7,094 bases of DNA, from contig CALEYY010000120.1 of assembly GCA_937928295.1 (NCBI GenBank), forward strand, positions 1-7,094, given 5' to 3'. Within the stretch, counting starts at the first letter, position 1, and each line of letters opens with the position of its first letter. The DNA is from an uncultured Moraxellaceae bacterium. GTDB taxonomy: Bacteria; Pseudomonadota; Gammaproteobacteria; Pseudomonadales; Moraxellaceae. The notes under the pieces are model-generated. The model was not told where the DNA came from. It did not search any database and saw only the letters and a program-made list of their open reading frames with translations. Made by a program: the position numbers and the translations under genes. Below are positions 1 through 6,327 of the stretch, piece after piece.

Positions 1-652
1 CCCAGAGCGAGTCTCGAAGAATCACATCATGCGCCGGCACTGATTGCCGCAAGGTATTCAGATGCTGCATGCGCTGCTCAAAACGCCGGTGTTGATGCGA
101 CCAATCTACTGTGGATGTCACGCGCTGCCGCAGCTTGTGAGTCAGATTGCGCCACTTCTGCTGAGCCCAAGATAATGACGGCACAAACTCTAGCGCAGGC
201 CCAATGGGACCAAGCGGAAATACCTTGTGGAGGTGGCCCTCCAAATCTTTCTGCAACTTGGCATAGCGCTCCATATAAGGAGCCAGCTCACTCGGACTCT
301 GCCAGGGCAACGCCATGGAGAACGGTAAGCCCTGAAAAAAGGGTTCATTAAAAGCACAGCTGAAATAAGCATCACAATCGGCCAGCAGGGGCGATGTCTG
401 GAAAACAGCATCCTCGCCATCTAGGTAGATCAGCCAGTTACGGTCTTCATCGGACAAACGCAGCAGAGCACCACGCCGATACTCATGCTGTACCCAGACC
501 GGGGCCAGCAAGCTGCCGGCCATCGTCACGGGAATATCCCGCAAGCGAATGGTTCCTGCTTTATGCAGACGCATGAGACCGAGCTTGATCCAATGCACGG
601 AGTGCTCGTGTGGGTTCGAGAACCAAGTGACTTCGAGTTTGCGCGGGGTCAT
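1..652 (-). CDS. Unassigned protein of the glycan locus, C-terminus beyond the window
   Basis: The frame stays open from an ATG at 652 to the left edge, giving 217 residues with the C-terminus missing. The start is supported by AGAAGG eight bases upstream (complement of 661-666), and the frame has a stop shortly before with no better start between. The protein begins MTPRKLEVTWFSNPHEHSVH. A hydrophobic strand ending in acidic residues, LIYLDGEDAVF (residues 74-84), resembles the end of a nucleotide-sugar-binding strand, but it is not a standard DXD motif. Residues 160-205 are rich in Arg, Lys, Gln and His and look helical. The visible part ends in ILRDSLW. It lies 43 bases after a family 2 glycosyltransferase and in the same direction, so it is probably the next gene of the operon. 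I do not recognise the family. A glycosyltransferase or other glycan-modifying enzyme is an inference from context only. Confidence 0.8.
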   Translation of the reverse strand, partial: MTPRKLEVTWFSNPHEHSVHWIKLGLMRLHKAGTIRLRDIPVTMAGSLLAPVWVQHEYRRGALLRLSDEDRNWLIYLDGEDAVFQTSPLLADCDAYFSCAFNEPFFQGLPFSMALPWQSPSELAPYMERYAKLQKDLEGHLHKVFPLGPIGPALEFVPSLSWAQQKWRNLTHKLRQRVTSTVDWSHQHRRFEQRMQHLNTLRQSVPAHDVILRDSLW

Positions 653-660
653 GTTTATGA

Positions 661-666
661 CCTTCT
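661..666 (-). promoter_or_regulatory. Ribosome binding site of the left-edge gene
   Basis: On the minus strand the bases read AGAAGG, with eight bases between it and the ATG at 652. This is a good Shine-Dalgarno match at normal spacing, and it fixes the start of a gene that is otherwise hard to place because its family is unknown. Confidence 0.6.
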
Positions 667-695
667 CATCGTGGAAGGCGGCGACATACAGAAGC

Positions 696-1676
696 TCATC
701 GAAACCGCCAGTTCAGGTACGGCCAAGCCAAGCGCTTCAGGCCACAGCGCCAAGCGGCCACAACCAAGGTCAGCTCGGCTGCGAACAGGCCGGACAGCAG
801 CCCGAGCAGTCGCATCTGCCGTATGGACTGCAAGGCTGGATTAGATGTTTCAGCAAAATTTAGACACCAGCCCAAGCGCTTGCCAAAGACGCTACGGACG
901 GTGTTTGCATGTATCGGCAATAATCCTTTCTCAAGCAACGACTCCACGCAGCAGGCCAAGGCTGCAAGGTGAGCACCATCGGCATCGCGGGCCTTCATGT
1001 TGGCAAAGTCGCTCATGCTGTCTTTGCGGGGTGCCCGCCAGTAGTAGTCCACCTGACGAGTGAGAACGAAACTTGGTTGCTCGCTCAGCACATCAACATG
1101 AAAGACCAGATCATGGCCTATCGCAAGGTTTTCGCGCCAAGCTTGGTGCCTGATGCGCTCACTGCGCCACATAGGCCCGGATGTTTGCCAGGGAATGTTC
1201 TCTTCCAGAAATGCGTGCAAGGCCTCGGTTGCTTCAGAAGGGATATCCCGACACCAGGGGACACCAGCGTTCAGTTGATACTCATCCTCGAAGATCAAAC
1301 AGTCGCCGACGACAAAGTCAGCCTCCGGATGCTGGCAAAGGCTGGAAACGCGGGAGCCGAGGCAGTCTGGGTGGAGCAGATCATCCGAGTCGACAAAGAT
1401 GAGAAACTCACCGGACGCCTCGCGGATGCCCTTGTTGCGGGCACGCTGGGCACCAGCGCCGTCTCGTGCGATGACATCATTGCGCACGAGCTTGATCCGA
1501 GTGTCTGCAGACCAGCTGCCGGCCACATCCCAAGTATCATCGGTTGAGCCATCATCAATAATCAGCCACTCCCAATGCGGATAGCTCTGCGCTCTGAGAC
1601 TTTCATGCAAGGCCGCCAGCCACCTGCTTCGGTTGAACACCGGGGTGATGATGCTGACTAACTGTTGGGAGTTCAC
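696..1676 (-). CDS. Family 2 glycosyltransferase
   Basis: This 326-residue protein should transfer one sugar from a nucleotide-sugar donor to a growing glycan on the cytoplasmic side of the membrane. It shows the GT-A fold signature of family GT2: N-terminal strand LVSIITPVFN (residues 6-15), nucleotide-binding DDGSTDD (41-47), and the metal-binding DXD-type motif FVDSDD (94-99). GHD (187-189) sits where the catalytic base of this family usually lies. A hydrophobic stretch near the C-terminus (about 289-309) followed by Arg/Lys could hold the enzyme to the membrane. I chose the GTG at 1676 because GAGGA lies seven bases upstream. An ATG at 1697 would add seven residues and overlap the previous gene by 11 bases, but it has no ribosome binding site. 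Donor and acceptor sugars cannot be read from the sequence. The family call is firm. Confidence 0.93.
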   Translation of the reverse strand: MNSQQLVSIITPVFNRSRWLAALHESLRAQSYPHWEWLIIDDGSTDDTWDVAGSWSADTRIKLVRNDVIARDGAGAQRARNKGIREASGEFLIFVDSDDLLHPDCLGSRVSSLCQHPEADFVVGDCLIFEDEYQLNAGVPWCRDIPSEATEALHAFLEENIPWQTSGPMWRSERIRHQAWRENLAIGHDLVFHVDVLSEQPSFVLTRQVDYYWRAPRKDSMSDFANMKARDADGAHLAALACCVESLLEKGLLPIHANTVRSVFGKRLGWCLNFAETSNPALQSIRQMRLLGLLSGLFAAELTLVVAAWRCGLKRLAWPYLNWRFR

Positions 1677-1683
1677 GCGCACA

Positions 1684-1688
1684 TCCTC
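1684..1688 (-). promoter_or_regulatory. Ribosome binding site overlapping the upstream stop codon
   Basis: On the minus strand the bases read GAGGA, seven bases before the GTG at 1676. The site overlaps the TGA stop (1687-1689) of the preceding glycosyltransferase, so a ribosome ending one gene sits over the start signal of the next. This decides the start codon of the downstream gene and suggests translational coupling. Confidence 0.6.
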
Positions 1689-2877
1689 ATGCCACATCGA
1701 CTATTGCCCGTAGCCAGTCCTGCTGACATTCACGCCAGGAATACGCACTACGAATTTCCTTACTAACCAGACTGTTCCGCCAGCCTGCCAACCAATCTGC
1801 CAGAGCCTGACCGGCCAGCACCGGCTGGGTCAAGTCTATCAGCAAGCTGGCATTTCCCAACCGCTCTGCCAACTCAGTCTGGGCGCGCGTAGCCGACAGA
1901 ATCACCGGCGTGCCGGCAGCCAAGTAGGTAAATATCTTGTTTGGCAGGCAGATGTCTCGATTCAGGCAGGTGTTCAGCTCGCTTGCGATGCCAGCCGTGT
2001 AGCCTGCTGCTAGCTTGACCATCTCGTCTGATGGTGCTGTTGCCAGAAAGCGGAGCTGCATATGCCCCTCCCCCGAAGCCAACGCCTCCAGCTCGCGCTG
2101 ATACGATGCACTGCAGACCCCGCGCAAATCCAGAACCAGCGGGCGCCGAAGCGTAGTCAGCACAGCAATGACCTCTTCCAACCCACGATGCGGCCCGATG
2201 GTCTGCGAGAACCAGTAAAACCGCAACTCCGAACTGGCAACCTCGCTCGAGTCTGACTCGGCGTCGAATACATTAAGCACGGTCAATGGCAAGACGCCAT
2301 AGCGCGCCCTCACCTCCTCGGCAATCTGCGGCGAAGCGGCAGTCACACATGAAGCACTGGGCAGGTATCTGCTTAAAAGCGCATCAGCCACTAGCCAATC
2401 ACGATCCTGCGGCGTACTGCCTTCGCGCTCACCTGGGTGAAAGTCTTCAACATCGAAGACATATTTCCCCCCATGGCGTGCAGCGCAAGCGGCCACAACC
2501 GGCAATGCCGGCAAGGTATGGCCGATGTAAATATCTGCCTTGATAGCCAGAGCACGCCGTTTCAGCACGGTGTAGACCGGACTGGCAGCAAAGGCCAGCA
2601 AGCCCGGAGCGATCCGCCTCAGAAGAGGAGCTGCACGCCAAGCCAGCGCCTGTATCAGCCGTCGCCACCGATACCCGATGCTGCCCGAGCCATCCCAGGC
2701 GGTGCTAACACGCCAAAGTCGGGTCTCCAGCAGCTGCACATCAGCAGCCACTCCTGGGCGCCAAGTTCCGGCATGTACCACCTGCACCTCGTGACCTGCT
2801 TGCACCAATGCATCCGCCTCTTTCACCAGACGCGGGTTACTGCTCGGGTGTCCCGCCGACACTAGACAGACTTTCAC
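1687..2877 (-). CDS. GT-B-fold glycosyltransferase (GT4-like)
   Basis: With a GTG start at 2877 the protein has 396 residues and begins MKVCLVSAGHPSSNPRLVKE, the usual N-terminal strand and loop of GT-B glycosyltransferases. The first Rossmann-like domain (about 1-200) carries YVFDVEDFHPGE (139-150), a segment common in this group. The second domain starts near 218 (RFYWFSQTIGPHRGLEEVI) and contains LPNKIFTYLAAGTPVI (311-326), the donor-binding region. The usual E-x7-E pair is not clear, with N313 and K314 in that area. A longer reading from 2988 would add 37 Arg-rich residues that lie antiparallel to no known motif and only overlap the previous gene, so I rejected it. The GTG overlaps the upstream stop as GTGA, which implies coupled translation. 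The likely role is retaining-type sugar transfer to a lipid-linked glycan. The exact family (GT4 or a relative) and the sugar are inferred. Confidence 0.9.
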   Translation of the reverse strand: MKVCLVSAGHPSSNPRLVKEADALVQAGHEVQVVHAGTWRPGVAADVQLLETRLWRVSTAWDGSGSIGYRWRRLIQALAWRAAPLLRRIAPGLLAFAASPVYTVLKRRALAIKADIYIGHTLPALPVVAACAARHGGKYVFDVEDFHPGEREGSTPQDRDWLVADALLSRYLPSASCVTAASPQIAEEVRARYGVLPLTVLNVFDAESDSSEVASSELRFYWFSQTIGPHRGLEEVIAVLTTLRRPLVLDLRGVCSASYQRELEALASGEGHMQLRFLATAPSDEMVKLAAGYTAGIASELNTCLNRDICLPNKIFTYLAAGTPVILSATRAQTELAERLGNASLLIDLTQPVLAGQALADWLAGWRNSLVSKEIRSAYSWRECQQDWLRAIVDVA

Positions 2878-4136
2878 GGCACGGGTTCCATCAAAGCCTG
2901 ACCCACGAACCGGCTCAGTTCTCGACGATAATCCGACCACTGCCAGCCACGAGCCGTTTCTGCGGCGGCGTGACGCATCGCGGGCCAATCAGCGCGCAGA
3001 TCCATGAACGCGTCCAGCGCCTCAGCAATTGCTTGGGCACTACCGGCAGCAATACGCAAACCGTTCTCACCCTGCCTGACCAAATCAACAGCACCAGCTC
3101 GTTCGGTGGTAATGACGGGAACCCCCAGCGCAAACGCCTCCGTCACAACCATGCCAAAACCATCGCACAAGGTGGGAAAGACCAGCGCCGCACTTCCGGC
3201 TAGCGCCTCGAACAGCACATGCTGTGCGACGCTGCCGTGGAAGACGATGCTGGTCGGCAGATCGGCCAGCACCTTCTCCGGCAGAGTCACAGCGCCATAG
3301 ATATGCAGCTCGATGCCCGGATGGCTGGGTGTCCAGCTGCGCCAAGCCTCGATAAGCAAATGAGCACCTTTGCGTATGCTGAAGGTGCCGGCCCAGACAA
3401 AACGCAAAGGCTGCTCGTCAGGCATCGCCCTTAAATAGGATTCACGCACGGGTGGCGCACCATACGGGATGACCGCGACCGGACGCGGCGACCAGCCCTT
3501 GGCCACCCAGCTGTCCCGCGTCAGCGTCGAGGCCGTGACAATGTGACTGGCCGCCTCCCACTCCTCACGCCGGTACTCCGTACGCTCGTCCTGAAGGCCG
3601 CTGACATGGGTACGATAGTCAGACTGCAGATCAGGAAAGCGGGCAACCTCGGCGGCGATGATACCCTCCGAGAAATCATGCTCCGGCGAGGGCAGATCGA
3701 GAAAGCCCGGGATACCCAGTGCACGGGCGCGCTTCAGAGACTCGCGGGCACCGTACTCGTAGCCGTAGAAACCGCCATGGCCGTCCAGCCGACCGGCCAC
3801 CCAGTGATCAAAGCCATCTCGCGCCCAGTGAAAAATCCGGTCACCCAACACCGGATCAGCACGCAGCTTGACCTGCAGCATGCGAACCACTTCCCGCCAA
3901 GGGTAGTGTTGGACCAGCGCCTCGGGAAAGGCCGTGATACGCCGGCGCTGCAGCTGGCCGGCCAAGTCATAGCCAACCAGAGGCGCCAGACGCTTGGCGA
4001 CTTCCTGCAGTCCGCTTTCGGGGTGATCAACCAGTGTCGCGCCGAATGCCGCCAACAGCCCGGCCTCATGCAAAGCAGCAGCAGCGTGCTGAACAAAGGG
4101 GGCAACAATCATGTGCGCCATGAATATACGGGGCAT
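2874..4136 (-). CDS. GT4-type glycosyltransferase
   Basis: This 420-residue protein has the length and layout of a GT-B glycosyltransferase. The N-terminal acceptor domain runs from about 1 to 225 and is longer than usual, with segments such as GFLDLPSPEHDFSEG (144-158). The C-terminal donor domain opens with FVWAGTFSIRKGAHLLIEAW (246-265), a typical GT4 strand with the phosphate-binding R255 and K256. The E-x7-E motif appears as D-x7-E in CDGFGMVVTEAFALGVPVIT (D325, E333), followed by the common GLRI segment. The ATG at 4136 has AAGGA 12 bases upstream, a rather long spacing; ATGs at residues 6 and 9 are alternatives without a better site. The gene begins 57 bases after the preceding one, and its stop overlaps the next start. 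It should add a sugar with retention of configuration; which sugar is unknown. Confidence 0.94.
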   Translation of the reverse strand: MPRIFMAHMIVAPFVQHAAAALHEAGLLAAFGATLVDHPESGLQEVAKRLAPLVGYDLAGQLQRRRITAFPEALVQHYPWREVVRMLQVKLRADPVLGDRIFHWARDGFDHWVAGRLDGHGGFYGYEYGARESLKRARALGIPGFLDLPSPEHDFSEGIIAAEVARFPDLQSDYRTHVSGLQDERTEYRREEWEAASHIVTASTLTRDSWVAKGWSPRPVAVIPYGAPPVRESYLRAMPDEQPLRFVWAGTFSIRKGAHLLIEAWRSWTPSHPGIELHIYGAVTLPEKVLADLPTSIVFHGSVAQHVLFEALAGSAALVFPTLCDGFGMVVTEAFALGVPVITTERAGAVDLVRQGENGLRIAAGSAQAIAEALDAFMDLRADWPAMRHAAAETARGWQWSDYRRELSRFVGQALMEPVP

Positions 4137-4193
4137 ATTGGAGTACTATCCTTGAGTTAATCTCATCGTTGTCGTAACTGAGAAAATCATACT

Positions 4194-5147
4194 TTACTGC
4201 CTGCCAGTCAGAACCTGTATGCGTTTGGCCAGTCGCCAGCCGACAAGTTTTGATATTCGATGAAATAACGGCCCACCCTCTGGTTTTATGTCTATTTCGT
4301 CAAGAGCCTTGCCTCGCCTAATAGCCTCTTCTGCCAATGCAGAAAAGTAGGGATAGCATTGATGTGCGTATCGTTGCCAAAGGATCGAGAGCGAGCGATG
4401 TGTACGCTCACTATCTTCTTGGCGAAGTAAAAGATGCTCGTTCGCAATCAATACTTGAAACGATGACAGAAAGCCTGCACGCGTCTTACGACCAGAAAGC
4501 GATCCTGGCAACCCTGAGCGATAGGCAACTCGTGCATCCGGGCAAAACAACACGCGACTCGCAGACAGAATCAAACGAGGAAAATACTCGGTGTCGTTCA
4601 ATAGCGTCAGATCTTCACGCCAAGGCCCAATTTGACGCACCAGATGCATGGGAGCCAACCACATGCCTGGAAACATCATGCCGCCACCATCAGCCCAATT
4701 TTCGACTAACCAATCCACTGGAGACATATCTTGCCAAGTCGGCTGCGGCACAAAGCGGGTGTTGGCTGGTTGATCATAGAATCGACCCCAGGCAGCCATG
4801 GCAATGCCATTTGGGCAAGCCTGCAATCGCGCCAGCTGTGCTTGCAGCTTTCCCGGCAAGAGCACATCGTCTGCATCAAGATATTGGACGAACTCGCCCT
4901 GCGCATGCTCTAGTGCGGTATTAAGAGCAGCAGTCTGCCCTCGATTTTTCTGGCGCACCACTATCAGTCGCTCGAACTTCGCGACCCATGGCTCTATGCG
5001 AGCAACACTGTCATCTGTTGATCCATCATCGACAATGATGACTTCCAGCGGACTGTAATGCTGATCAAAAACAGATTGCAGCGTTTCATCTAGCCATCTA
5101 GAAGCATTGAAGCAGGGCACTAGCACTGAAATCATCGGCTGAGACAT
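4194..5147 (-). CDS. Family 2 glycosyltransferase
   Basis: This 317-residue protein is a GT-A-fold family GT2 transferase. It shows MISVLVPCFNASRWL (residues 5-19), nucleotide-binding DDGSTDD (40-46), the NRGQTAALNTAL segment (68-79), and a metal-binding QYLDADDVLLPGK motif (88-100). LLNDTEYF (182-189) probably supplies the catalytic base, and AYRSGLPGSLSG (208-219) is the loop seen after it in many relatives. The C-terminal 80 residues look helical, with no clear membrane span. An in-frame TGA lies directly before the ATG at 5147, so no longer start is possible; the ribosome binding site is weak. The gene follows its upstream neighbour by 23 bases. Sampled lines in the C-terminal half are near 47% G+C, lower than the neighbouring genes. 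Inverting sugar transfer to a glycan intermediate is expected; the sugar is not known. Confidence 0.94.
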   Translation of the reverse strand: MSQPMISVLVPCFNASRWLDETLQSVFDQHYSPLEVIIVDDGSTDDSVARIEPWVAKFERLIVVRQKNRGQTAALNTALEHAQGEFVQYLDADDVLLPGKLQAQLARLQACPNGIAMAAWGRFYDQPANTRFVPQPTWQDMSPVDWLVENWADGGGMMFPGMWLAPMHLVRQIGPWREDLTLLNDTEYFPRLILSASRVLFCPDARVAYRSGLPGSLSGRKTRAGFLSSFQVLIANEHLLLRQEDSERTHRSLSILWQRYAHQCYPYFSALAEEAIRRGKALDEIDIKPEGGPLFHRISKLVGWRLAKRIQVLTGRQ

Positions 5148-5170
5148 TCAAACAAATCCATGAAAATTTA

Positions 5171-6139
5171 TCATAGGCACTGCGCCCGCGCTTTTCGCCA
5201 GGCCTGCCGAAAGTAGGCCGCCTTGGAAGACGCCACATAATGCTGCAGCACACCCGCTCCAGAATGAATCTGGCTAGGTGATGGCAAAGTGATGTACTGC
5301 TCAGCATCCACTCGATGCGCTGGCACTTGAACAGCCAGCATAGCCACCAAAGCCTGCTCCAGAAAGTAGGAAGTCCCCTCCTCGGCCAACAAAGTCGCGC
5401 TCCAGTGCTCAAGCAAATCCCAATTCAACTGTTCGCTGGTCAGCCCGCAGATGCCGACATTGAGCCGAGCCGGCAACACGCCCCCAGACAGCCTCTCCAG
5501 CAATGGGCGACTGTAACCGTAGGACTCCACACAATCCTGCATATGCAGCAGCGGCCGCTCGCCATCCCTCTCCAGCCAATCCAAGAGGGCCGTCGGTGGT
5601 GCCATGAACAACATATCTGAATCCAGCACCAGCTTGGGGCCGGAGCGACCGAGGTGCACATCAATCAGCTTGCGGATGTGTATGTAGTCAGACCAACGCT
5701 GACGCAATACGGGATAGCGATCCGCAGGTAACATATGCTCCAGCTGCTCACGTGAGTCAGTACTTCGGTATACGGTGACAATTCCAAATAACCTTTCAAG
5801 AGCGACAATCTGCTCCGGGCGCAAGGAGCCATCATCAACCAGATGCAGATGCACATTACGCCGGGCATGGCATGCAAAGGTCCAGGCGCAATAGGCCGTC
5901 TGATACCAGAAGCGGTCACCGGTCAAAAACCAGAGTGAAACCGTCCGCTCATGACGAGGCACTGAAGGCAAGTCAGCCACCGACCTCTCCATCTGGCTTG
6001 CCCAACGATTAAGGAAGCAATAGCCCAGTATGCCAAGCGAGATCAGCCGCTTGATTTGATCGCGTGGATATCGGTAAATCCAGTTCTTAAAGCGCTCTGG
6101 CATGAGGATCTTCAATTTAACCAACATACGAAATTCCAT
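5171..6139 (-). CDS. GT-A-type glycosyltransferase with DSD motif, family uncertain
   Basis: This 322-residue protein has marks of a GT-A nucleotide-sugar transferase but does not match GT2. WFLTGDRFWYQTAYCAWTFA (residues 70-89) and VHLHLVDDGSL (96-106) form the first strands. SDYIHIRKLIDVHL (150-163) precedes the metal-binding LVLDSDMLFM (170-179; DSD at 173-175), which resembles GT8-like enzymes. LNVGICGL (226-233) and EQALVAML (261-268) follow in the order seen in such enzymes, and HYVASSKAAYFRQAW (300-314) ends the domain. Residues 31-43 form a short hydrophobic patch that may sit on the membrane. I placed the start at the ATG at 6139, which has an AGAGAAA purine run upstream; a TTG at 6172 would add 11 residues and has no supporting site. 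It is the first gene of the GC-rich part. Being a transferase is well supported by the motif; family and substrate are not. Confidence 0.85.
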   Translation of the reverse strand: MEFRMLVKLKILMPERFKNWIYRYPRDQIKRLISLGILGYCFLNRWASQMERSVADLPSVPRHERTVSLWFLTGDRFWYQTAYCAWTFACHARRNVHLHLVDDGSLRPEQIVALERLFGIVTVYRSTDSREQLEHMLPADRYPVLRQRWSDYIHIRKLIDVHLGRSGPKLVLDSDMLFMAPPTALLDWLERDGERPLLHMQDCVESYGYSRPLLERLSGGVLPARLNVGICGLTSEQLNWDLLEHWSATLLAEEGTSYFLEQALVAMLAVQVPAHRVDAEQYITLPSPSQIHSGAGVLQHYVASSKAAYFRQAWRKARAQCL

Positions 6140-6322
6140 TTTAAATTTCTCTAGCGATGCCACAACGCACAATCACGAAGGTCACATACAGCCAAGATAT
6201 AGATTAATTTTGATATCAAGATCCTTCTTACTATATCAAGACATGCTCTGCACAAAAACCACTGGATTTTTAGCATAGAATCAATGCCATACAGGCTGCG
6301 GACCAAAGGCAAAAAGCGCCAA
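6140..6322. other. Spacer between two glycosyltransferase genes
   Basis: This 183-base gap is the longest in the window; the other gaps are 57 bases or less. Composition is mixed: AT-rich around 6181-6240 (about 30% G+C) and richer around 6290-6322. It contains the 9-base direct repeat ATATCAAGA at 6213-6221 and 6233-6241, and the 10-base palindrome TTGATATCAA at 6210-6219. I see no convincing -35/-10 pair for the minus strand and no stem-loop with a T-run that would end transcription of the gene to the right. A minus-strand frame is open across nearly all of it and is listed separately. Confidence 0.5.
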
Positions 6323-6327
6323 TCACA
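6151..6327 (-). pseudogene. Possible gene remnant: 58-codon open frame in the spacer
   Basis: One minus-strand frame has no stop from just after a TGA inside the end of the right-hand gene to a TAG at 6151-6153, 11 bases before the ATG at 6139. It reads DWRFLPLVRSLYGIDSMLKI near its start and continues with alternating basic and hydrophobic residues (RRILISKLIYIL), like the tail of a glycosyltransferase or a membrane-attached protein. The only ATG is at 6276 and has no ribosome binding site, so it is unlikely to be a small gene with its own start. It could be the 3' end of a gene whose front was lost when the AT-rich DNA to the right arrived. An open frame of this size can occur by chance at this composition, so the call is weak. 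Confidence 0.2.

Noticed and set aside
969..1547. Plus-strand open frame of 192 codons
   Set aside because: It lies wholly antisense to a clear family 2 glycosyltransferase with all its motifs, has no recognisable domain, and GC-rich genes often leave long open frames on the other strand.
3543..4160. Plus-strand open frame of 205 codons
   Set aside because: It is antisense to the N-terminal domain of the GT4-type gene and shows no family motif or supported start.
4146..4190. Minus-strand 14-residue frame in the 57-base gap, which could be a leader peptide
   Set aside because: It has no good ribosome binding site, no run of regulatory codons and no stem-loop or T-run after it. Such short frames are common by chance.
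4337..4924. Plus-strand open frame of 195 codons
   Set aside because: It is antisense to the GT2 gene at 4194-5147, whose DDGSTDD, DADD and NDTEYF motifs are intact, so the minus strand is the coding one.
6301..6325. Possible terminator after the right-hand glycosyltransferase (GGC, T-rich loop, GCC)
   Set aside because: The stem is only three base pairs and is not followed by a T-run, so it cannot be called a rho-independent terminator.
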